Shown here piece by piece: positions 1 to 4,983 of a stretch of DNA of 17,785 nucleotides. Position 1 is the stretch's first letter, and every line of letters begins with the position of its first letter. The stretch is from Bacteroidales bacterium UBA6207 (GTDB lineage: Bacteria > Bacteroidota > Bacteroidia > Bacteroidales > F082). Where the stretch lies: NCBI GenBank assembly GCA_002421995.1, contig DISP01000132.1:1161-18945 (forward strand), written 5' to 3'. Under the pieces are notes generated by a model. It was not told the origin of the DNA. It was given only the letters and a program-made list of their open reading frames with translations, and did not search any database. A program made the position numbers and the translations under genes.

Positions 1-145
1 CTATTTTAGCAGTTTTATGCATGTTTAGTGCGTTTTTAATCAATACGGGGCTCACAGATAGATGGTAGCGGAGGGGACGGCGCTGTTCTCTTTTTGTGTT
101 AATTGTTTATGACTGATACGGAAGATTTTTCTTGATGGTTCATGG

Positions 146-949
146 CTACAGATTGAGCTTTGTTTGAATGGCCTGCACCTGTCGTTGCAAATGTTTCACG
201 GTTTCGGTGAGTGTGTCGCGTTCGCGGTTGGGTTCGGGCATTTCGGAGCTGATGTAATGAACAAATTTCCATACTTCTCTGACTTCGCCAACCGAAAGGT
301 CGAAGGGTTCGTAGAGGGGGTTGAGCGAGTGCATGGTGAGTATTCCTTCTTCTCTGATTTTATTTTCAACTATTTTGAAAACAATGCCTTCGTCGCGTGT
401 GAGGATGATGTATGGCTGATGGCTTCGGATGAAGTTCCAGTCAACAACATATTCGCCTGTCACGTAGGACTTGTCGGGGATTGGCAGCATAGAGTCGCCA
501 CTGATTTGGAAGCTGCGGTATTTTTTGCTGCTGGAGAGGAAGGGCAGGTGGAAGGCAGGCAGCACCTTGATATATTCAGGATCGGCAAAGCCGGTGGTGT
601 ATCCGGCTTTTGCTTTTTCTTCAACCAGTTCGATATTTTCGTTGTTACGGCTGTCAATGGTGGTGGTCAGCACCCGCAGCTCGCTGCCCTGGATATATAC
701 ATCAAAACCTCTTTCGAGCTGGCGGAGCTGGCTTTCGCCCAAAGCCGAAAGATCAACTTTTACCAGTGTATCAATGGCAATGTTGAAGTGTTTGGAGAAG
801 GCAATCAGCGCCTCGATGCCGGGCTGGGCAATTTGATTTTCGTAGCCGCTCAGCGTTGAACGCTTCATGTCAAGCGCAAAAGCCAGATCGTCCTGGGTGC
901 GTCCTTTTCTTTTTCTGAGAAACCTGATGTTGCTGCTGAAGTGTGTCAT
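146..949 (-). CDS. XRE-family repressor with S24 (LexA-like) self-cleavage domain
   Basis: Predicted 267-aa cytoplasmic transcriptional repressor. Residues about 7-62 form an XRE-type helix-turn-helix (IRFLRKRKGRTQDDLAFAL, then STLSGYENQ). Residues about 112-230 match an S24/LexA peptidase domain: an Ala-Gly cleavage pair at 115-116 (KAKAGY), the nucleophile Ser153 in GDSM, and the general-base Lys192 in VFKIV. All three parts needed for RecA-stimulated autocleavage are therefore present. The last 30 residues look like a short coiled coil. The gene is divergent from dinB across 261 bp, and a Bacteroidota promoter lies at 1114-1143 on its strand, giving an expected leader of about 155 nt. In known families such repressors control error-prone polymerases after DNA damage; control of the neighbouring dinB is inferred from layout. 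It could instead be a former prophage repressor, but no phage gene is visible nearby. Confidence 0.9.
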   Translation of the reverse strand: MTHFSSNIRFLRKRKGRTQDDLAFALDMKRSTLSGYENQIAQPGIEALIAFSKHFNIAIDTLVKVDLSALGESQLRQLERGFDVYIQGSELRVLTTTIDSRNNENIELVEEKAKAGYTTGFADPEYIKVLPAFHLPFLSSSKKYRSFQISGDSMLPIPDKSYVTGEYVVDWNFIRSHQPYIILTRDEGIVFKIVENKIREEGILTMHSLNPLYEPFDLSVGEVREVWKFVHYISSEMPEPNRERDTLTETVKHLQRQVQAIQTKLNL

Positions 950-1060
950 AAATATTCATTTTTTTTCAAAAAAGCAGCCAACCTTTGGTTTTCAAACCTG
1001 ATGGGCTGTGCTGCCGGCATTGTTGTTATTTTTTTTTGAAAAAAGTAAAAAATCACTTGC

Positions 1061-1114
1061 ATTAATTTCAAAAATGATTAATTTAACGTCGTTGAAAATG
1101 ATTAAAAACACGTC
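1061..1114. promoter_or_regulatory. Tandem 24-bp repeat, candidate repressor operator
   Basis: Two direct repeats lie 24 bp apart: AAAATGATTAATTTAACGTC at 1071-1090 and AAAATGATTAAAAACACGTC at 1095-1114 (16 of 20 identical). Their cores AAAATGATTAA and CGTC are invariant. ATTAAT at 1061-1066 and again at 1077-1082 adds a partial dyad. The second repeat touches the -7 element of the minus-strand promoter and covers its expected start site, so binding here would fit autorepression. On the plus strand a weak match, TTG (1057-1059), 19 bp, TAATTTAA (1079-1086), could be the dinB promoter and would be covered by the first repeat. Operator function is inferred from position and repetition. Confidence 0.5.
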
Positions 1115-1143
1115 AAAGATACAATAATAGAATAAAATGTCAA
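1114..1143 (-). promoter_or_regulatory. Bacteroidota-type promoter for the S24 repressor gene
   Basis: Read on the minus strand, TTG (part of TTGACA, 1138-1143) is followed after 19 bp by TATCTTTG (1114-1121), which fits TAnnTTTG exactly. This is the -33/-7 arrangement used by the primary sigma factor of Bacteroidota. Transcription would start near 1107 and run to the repressor start at 949. Confidence 0.65.
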
Positions 1144-1225
1144 GTAATTAAACAAAAAAAAGTCCTGGTAACGACTGCATCTGTGTTTTTGCTGTTGTTT
1201 TCGGGGGCGAATGCAAGGGGAGAAG

Positions 1226-2455
1226 ATGAGCGAAAGAACGATTGTACATATGGATTTGGACACGTTTTTTGTGTCGGTTGAGCGTTTGGTCAACCCGATG
1301 CTTGCGGGCAAGCCTGTGATCATAGGGGGTATGTCGGACCGTGGAGTGGTGGCGGGTTGCAGCTACGAGGCGCGGCGTTTTGGTGTTCATTCGGCCATGC
1401 CGATGCGTATGGCTAAGCAGTTGTGCAGTCAGGCGGTGTATATACGTGGCGATATGGAGCTCTACAGTCGTTATTCGCGTTTGGTGACGGAGGTGATTGC
1501 CGAAGGTGCACCGGTTTATGAGAAGACTTCGATTGATGAGCACTACCTTGATCTGACGGGTATGGATCGTTTTTTTGGTTGCTACAAATGGACGCACGAA
1601 CTGCGCGAGCGTATCATCCGGCACACAGGGCTTCCCATCTCGTTTGGTTTATCGGGCAACAAAACCGTTTCGAAGATTGCTACGGGCCAGGCCAAACCCA
1701 ATGGCGAGTTGCAGATTGCGGCCACTGAAGTGAATCACTTTCTTGATCCGCTCTCGATCCGTAAGATTCCTATGGTTGGGGAGGCAGGCTACAGGCTTTT
1801 GCGTTCGATGGGTGTGGCCACCATCGGCACTTTGCGCCATGTTCCTCCTGTGATGATTGAGCAGGTGATGGGCAAAAACGGATTGGTGATCTGGCGCAAG
1901 GCCAACGGCATTGACCCGACACCGGTGCAGCCCTACACCGAGCAAAAGTCAATAAGTAGTGAGCATACCTATGATCAGGACACCACCGACATGGTTCTTC
2001 TGCGGCAAACCTTATCGGCAATGGTGGAGAAACTGGCTTTCGAGATGCGCTCCAAAGAGAAACTAACGGGTTGTGTGACGGTCAAAATCCGCTATGCCAA
2101 CTTTGACACACACAGCCAGCAGAAACATATTTCCTATACGGCTTTCGATCACATCCTGCTTGACACAGTGTTCGGTTTGTTTGCCACGCTTTACAACCGA
2201 CGGATGCTCATACGCCTGATTGGTGTAAGGTTTAGCAGTCTTGTGGGAGGATCGCAGCAGCTGAATATGTTTGAAGATACGCCCGAGATGGCCGGCCTTT
2301 ACCAGACTATGGATCGCATACGCCGGCGCTTTGGCCGCGATGCTGTGCGAAGGGCCGGAGGAATTGAAAAATCAACAGCCGGCAAAGTTGGTGCTTCCGG
2401 GCTGATCGAACCTAAAACGGAATCAATTTTTTACCTTAATAACCCCTCATCATGA
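1226..2455 (+). CDS. dinB: Y-family DNA polymerase IV
   Basis: Predicted 409-aa error-prone translesion polymerase. Palm-domain metal ligands are visible as Asp10 in HMDLD and Asp104-Glu105 in SIDEHYLD; Phe15 sits at the usual steric-gate position. The fingers/thumb region carries GLSGNKTVSKIATGQAKPNG (141-160), and a little-finger domain follows. QLNMF at 345-349 matches the beta-clamp binding motif, so it should work with the replication clamp. I prefer the ATG at 1226 because AAGGGGAG lies just upstream and MSERTIVHMD is a usual family N-terminus; an in-frame ATG at 1211 would add five residues. SIDE is followed by His where E. coli DinB has Ala. The tail after about residue 380 is longer than the clamp-motif end seen in many homologues. 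It is divergent from the cleavable repressor, so damage induction is likely but inferred. It overlaps the next gene by 4 bp. Confidence 0.95.
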   Translation: MSERTIVHMDLDTFFVSVERLVNPMLAGKPVIIGGMSDRGVVAGCSYEARRFGVHSAMPMRMAKQLCSQAVYIRGDMELYSRYSRLVTEVIAEGAPVYEKTSIDEHYLDLTGMDRFFGCYKWTHELRERIIRHTGLPISFGLSGNKTVSKIATGQAKPNGELQIAATEVNHFLDPLSIRKIPMVGEAGYRLLRSMGVATIGTLRHVPPVMIEQVMGKNGLVIWRKANGIDPTPVQPYTEQKSISSEHTYDQDTTDMVLLRQTLSAMVEKLAFEMRSKEKLTGCVTVKIRYANFDTHSQQKHISYTAFDHILLDTVFGLFATLYNRRMLIRLIGVRFSSLVGGSQQLNMFEDTPEMAGLYQTMDRIRRRFGRDAVRRAGGIEKSTAGKVGASGLIEPKTESIFYLNNPSS

Positions 2456-2640
2456 ACGAAGAATGTGTGCAAATGGAAGAGTTTGCTGTATATCTCAGTA
2501 GTCTTTACTGGGAACAGGCAATAGATGATTTGTCGGCTGAACTAATAGCGTATGAGTATGTCAGATTTAAGGGTGGCGATGCTGACGAATTGCTCAATGC
2601 CGGTGACGCTGCTGAGCAGATGCTCCGTGAGGCTTCCTGA
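2452..2640 (+). CDS. Small acidic protein of unknown function, coupled to dinB
   Basis: A 62-aa reading frame whose ATG overlaps the dinB stop as ATGA, the usual sign of translational coupling, so I take it as a real gene. The product is acidic and looks largely helical, with a hydrophobic/aromatic stretch FAVYLSSLYWEQAI near residues 10-23 and a second helix-like segment ADELLNAGDAAEQMLREA (44-61). There is no signal peptide, membrane segment or motif that I recognise. Its place suggests a role linked to the polymerase or its control, for example an accessory or regulatory partner, but nothing in the sequence shows this. It is not related by eye to ImuA, UmuD or DnaE2. It ends the plus-strand unit; the next gene is convergent. 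Confidence 0.6.
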   Translation: MNEECVQMEEFAVYLSSLYWEQAIDDLSAELIAYEYVRFKGGDADELLNAGDAAEQMLREAS

Positions 2641-2758
2641 TGACTTGAAAAGCAGGCAACAGGAAACGAAGGTCGTTGGCACGAAGGTTATAATTTCCGG
2701 CCCCCAGCTTTTATGGTTTAGGCTGTTACGCTCAGCGCAGCTCGCAGCGGATTAAGCG

Positions 2759-3445
2759 CTAAGAATCAAGCAGCCGCCCCAGCAAGTCCTTGTGTTTGTC
2801 TTCCAGTGAGCGGAAGATTTTGTGTTCGATCTCGTCGAAGTCCTGTTTAGCCTGGCTAAAAACGAGTTTCCCTTTCTCGATATAATGAATATGGTCGCAG
2901 AGGTTGGTAAGCGATTCGAGGATGTGAGAGGTGATGAGGATGGTTTTGCTTGCGCGTATCTTGAGTAGGAGGCTGCGAAGCATACGACTGCTCTCAAGAT
3001 CAAGGCCATTGAAAGGTTCGTCGAGGATCATCACAGGTTTGTCTGATCTGATGCATGCCATGATGGCTAATTTTTTCTTCATACCGGTGGAGTAGTGCTC
3101 GATCAGCTCATCAAGGGGTAAGCCGAAGAGTTCGTTCCAGGCGTCGTCGTTAAAGTGTTTGTTTTTAAACAGTTGCAGATATTCCCTGCCGGTGATATAG
3201 GCATAGAAAAAGTTTTCTGTTTCCAGAAAGGCGATTTGCTTGCCCGAAGGCTTGTTACCGTTGATGGAGATATGGCCGTGGTCGGGCTTAAGATAGGATG
3301 CCAGAATGTTGAGCAGGGTTGTTTTGCCTGCGCCATTAAGGCCTGCAATGCCATGAATTTCGCCTTCAGTCAACGAAAGAGAAAAACCATTGAAAAGCGG
3401 TTGATCTTTCTGCCAGGCAAAGCTGATGCTGTCAATCAAAATCAT
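2759..3445 (-). CDS. ABC transporter ATP-binding protein
   Basis: Predicted 228-aa cytoplasmic ATPase of an ABC transporter. Walker A is GLNGAGKTT (35-43). The signature is YSTGMKKKL (118-126), the STGM form seen in CcmA-type, ABC-2-like exporters. Walker B is VMILDEPFNGLD (138-149) and the switch histidine is His174 in ITSH. The Q-loop position reads FLETENFF, with Glu rather than Gln, as in many members of this subfamily. The start overlaps the end of the upstream membrane-protein gene by 14 bp, so the two are almost certainly one operon and one transporter. Substrate is unknown: the family includes exporters of peptides, lipids and antibiotics. It converges with the dinB unit; the 118 bp between them show no clear terminator, only an ACGAAGGT direct repeat at 2666 and 2681. 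Confidence 0.93.
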   Translation of the reverse strand: MILIDSISFAWQKDQPLFNGFSLSLTEGEIHGIAGLNGAGKTTLLNILASYLKPDHGHISINGNKPSGKQIAFLETENFFYAYITGREYLQLFKNKHFNDDAWNELFGLPLDELIEHYSTGMKKKLAIMACIRSDKPVMILDEPFNGLDLESSRMLRSLLLKIRASKTILITSHILESLTNLCDHIHYIEKGKLVFSQAKQDFDEIEHKIFRSLEDKHKDLLGRLLDS

Positions 3446-4370
3446 GGAGCAAAGGTTTAATGTTGTTTAATGCTTTGAAATAGAAGCGGATGCCAAGTAA
3501 AAGGATGAGTGGAAACAGCAGTGGGAGCAATGCTGCAACACCGCCTAGTGCCCGAAAAAAACCACCCGCCGGACTGGCTTGCTGTGGGTCGTAAAAAGTG
3601 TATTTTACCAGAATGGCGTATGTATGCAACACCAGCATGGTGAGCACGAGCAGTGGCATTGCAAACCAATATTCGGGATGAAGAAAGATGAAGATGAGTG
3701 ATGGAGGCAACGAAATCAGGCTGTAGATGCGCGCATGAAGTGCGATTTTACGCCATAGAAAGCGTGATGGTGGAAGCTCGAAACTGCGAAGCATGGGCAG
3801 CGACTCGTTTTTTTCGAAAAACCCCATCACCAGCCAGCCAGTAAGCACCTGGCTAAGCGGCAGAGCTACAGGGTAGAAAGCGGCGGCAAATCCGGCGGTG
3901 TTGATGACTACGAGAGGTAGGTAGAAACGACGCAATCCTGCTTTCCATTCAATAGCTTCGCGGGGTAATAGTCTGCCCAGCTTGAACAATTGAGCCAGCC
4001 TGTGGTGTTTGCCGGGTTGTTTCAATATGCTGATTGGTATAAGCAGAAGCATCCAAAGCAGTTCGGTCAATTGCCCGTGTGCAATAATACAGAGCCAAAG
4101 TGGTGTGAGCAGAAGCATATATTCGGCCAGAAACCATTGCATTGGCTGCTCCAGCTGTCTGTCGGCAAATGGTCTGTCATTCCGGTTTTGGTGGAGGCTT
4201 GCGATGGCGGCCACCGAGAGCCAAACGCTCCATCTTGCTCCTTCGGGGCTTTTTGTGACCGACCACAACAATGCAAGCCCGGTTGCAAGCACGGCCAGCA
4301 GCAGCAGTAGGTGTGGGAGTCCCAGCGTTGTAGCCATCCGACCGGCCTGAAGTACACGAAGCCTTACCAT
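3432..4370 (-). CDS. ABC transporter membrane subunit
   Basis: Predicted 312-aa integral inner-membrane protein with about eight hydrophobic segments, including a clear first one (LPHLLLLLAVLATGLALLW) and a last one near the C-terminus (ALLPLLFPLILLLGIRFYF). It lies directly before the ATPase gene and overlaps it by 14 bp, which makes it the likely permease half. EWKAGLRRFYLP near residue 141 resembles an amphipathic coupling region between membrane segments. I recognise no specific family beyond a general ABC-2-like permease. In-frame ATGs also exist at 4385 and 4379, but a TATTTTTG element at 4390-4397 would place the transcript start at about 4383, so the ATG at 4370 is the first with any leader; leaderless translation from 4385 or 4379 remains possible. 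Confidence 0.8.
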   Translation of the reverse strand: MVRLRVLQAGRMATTLGLPHLLLLLAVLATGLALLWSVTKSPEGARWSVWLSVAAIASLHQNRNDRPFADRQLEQPMQWFLAEYMLLLTPLWLCIIAHGQLTELLWMLLLIPISILKQPGKHHRLAQLFKLGRLLPREAIEWKAGLRRFYLPLVVINTAGFAAAFYPVALPLSQVLTGWLVMGFFEKNESLPMLRSFELPPSRFLWRKIALHARIYSLISLPPSLIFIFLHPEYWFAMPLLVLTMLVLHTYAILVKYTFYDPQQASPAGGFFRALGGVAALLPLLFPLILLLGIRFYFKALNNIKPLLHDFD

Positions 4371-4389
4371 TGTTATCATTGTCATTCTG

Positions 4390-4397
4390 CAAAAATA
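4390..4397 (-). promoter_or_regulatory. -7 element upstream of the ABC transporter operon
   Basis: On the minus strand TATTTTTG followed by CAG fits TAnnTTTG exactly. No good TTG is found 17-20 bp upstream, so only the -7 half is supported. It lies only 5 bp before the most upstream in-frame ATG. Confidence 0.45.
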
Positions 4398-4441
4398 GAT
4401 AAATTGGACTCAGCACAGGATACAGCTGACCCGGCCGGGCA

Positions 4442-4486
4442 GAAAGAAGGTGGTTCTTTCCAGCGTTTTCAACACAGATGCTGTGT
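4442..4486. repeat. Two adjacent short hairpins in intergenic DNA
   Basis: GAAAGAA (4442-4448) and TTCTTTC (4454-4460) form a perfect 7-bp inverted repeat around GGTGG. ACACAG (4472-4477) and CTGTGT (4481-4486) form a 6-bp stem around ATG, followed on the plus strand by CTCTTTTCCCC. A CCCGGCCGGG palindrome lies just before them at 4430-4439. They lie between the transporter promoter and the pseudogene end; on the minus strand they could end leftover transcription from the pseudogene, but the T-run is poor. Confidence 0.3.
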
Positions 4487-4559
4487 CTCTTTTCCCCGGA
4501 TGGCTTGTGTTTTAAGATTTTAAAGACGAGCAGATCTGCGATAATCGGTTTCTTATGGG

Positions 4560-4783
4560 TTAGTCTTTAAGGAATTGCTCAATGATGGTTTCATTGCTTT
4601 TCAGGTGATTTCTCAGGAATTAGAAGCCTTTTGGCAGATCTGTTGTTTCAGTCTCATTGTTAAGGAGCTATTTTACTTCCTTGCCAGCATATCAATGATT
4701 TGTATTTTATTAATTGTTACGCCAGGTTTCAGCAGCTGCACCTTGAGTTGCCCATTTGTGGGATTGGGGAACACTGAAACATT
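4560..4783 (-). pseudogene. Decayed type IX secretion C-terminal sorting domain
   Basis: Translating the minus strand from 4783 gives NVSVFPNPTNGQLKVQLL, then KPGVTINKIQIIDMLARK, a clear Por/T9SS type A sorting domain start (VFPNPTNG). The frame then meets TAA at 4673-4675. Shifting by one base at AGGAAG (a lost G) restores EVK, and the second frame continues with LLNNETETTDLPKGF and ends SNETIIEQFLKD before a natural TAA at 4560-4562. This matches the rest of the domain (normally DLPKGFYFLEI...). Inside the second frame there are two nonsense codons, TAG at 4668-4670 and TAA at 4620-4622; the latter stands where a Tyr is expected. Upstream the frame is closed by TAA at 4784-4786 and then runs into the tRNA promoter. 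So only the last 75 or so codons of a secreted protein remain, with one frameshift and two stops. The original passenger protein is unknown. Confidence 0.8.
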
Positions 4784-4822
4784 TTACGCCAATTATAACC
4801 ATTAGAAATTGTGTTTAAATGT

Positions 4823-4851
4823 TTTGGAATTCGTCGAAATTCTTATTTTTG
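4823..4851 (+). promoter_or_regulatory. Promoter of the tRNA-Pro gene
   Basis: TTTG at 4823-4826 is followed after 17 bp by TATTTTTG (4844-4851), which fits TAnnTTTG. Transcription would begin near 4857, about ten bases before the mature tRNA 5' end. The spacing is 17 bp rather than 19, the same as in the candidate promoter at 12611-12639. Confidence 0.6.
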
Positions 4852-4867
4852 CAGTCCGAAACAAAAA

Positions 4868-4941
4868 CGGGGTGTAGCGCAGCCCGGTAGCGCGCTTCGT
4901 TCGGGACGAAGAGGCCGCTGGTTCGAATCCAGTCACCCCGA
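4868..4941 (+). tRNA. tRNA-Pro (anticodon CGG)
   Basis: A complete 74-nt cloverleaf. The acceptor stem CGGGGTG pairs with CACCCCG (4934-4940), with A as discriminator base. The D arm is GCGC/GCGC around AGCCCGGTA, the anticodon stem is CTTCG/CGAAG around loop TTCGGGA, and the T arm is GCTGG-TTCGAAT-CCAGT with a G-T closing pair. The anticodon at 4902-4904 is CGG, which reads the proline codon CCG. CCA is not encoded, so it must be added after transcription. It has its own promoter and stands alone, between a pseudogene and a convergent helicase gene. Confidence 0.95.
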
Positions 4942-4946
4942 CCCAC

Positions 4947-4978
4947 AAAAAGACTATCTCTCTGAGGTAGCCTTTTTT
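4947..4978. terminator. Rho-independent terminator, probably bidirectional
   Basis: AAAAAGACTATCTC (4947-4960) pairs with GAGGTAGCCTTTTT (4964-4977) around a TCT loop, with one G-T pair and one A-C mismatch. A run of six T follows the stem on the plus strand and a run of five A precedes it, so the hairpin can end both the tRNA transcript and the convergent helicase transcript, whose stop codon is at 4984-4986. Confidence 0.65.
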
Positions 4979-4983
4979 GTTTC

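Noticed and set aside
1..22. Possible start of a further minus-strand gene (ATG at 20-22)
   Set aside because: Only seven codons lie in the window and no start signal supports it. The rest of 1-145 shows nothing recognisable.
164..859. Plus-strand 231-codon open frame
   Set aside because: It is the antisense of the S24 repressor gene, whose motifs are clear; its product has no recognisable feature.
2641..2758. Terminator or gene remnant between the dinB unit and the ABC ATPase gene
   Set aside because: Only a short direct repeat (ACGAAGGT twice) and a 5-bp dyad are visible; no stem with T-run and no protein-like frame.
4575..4805. Plus-strand 76-codon frame with hydrophobic middle
   Set aside because: It lies antisense to the decayed T9SS domain; the minus-strand reading explains the sequence.
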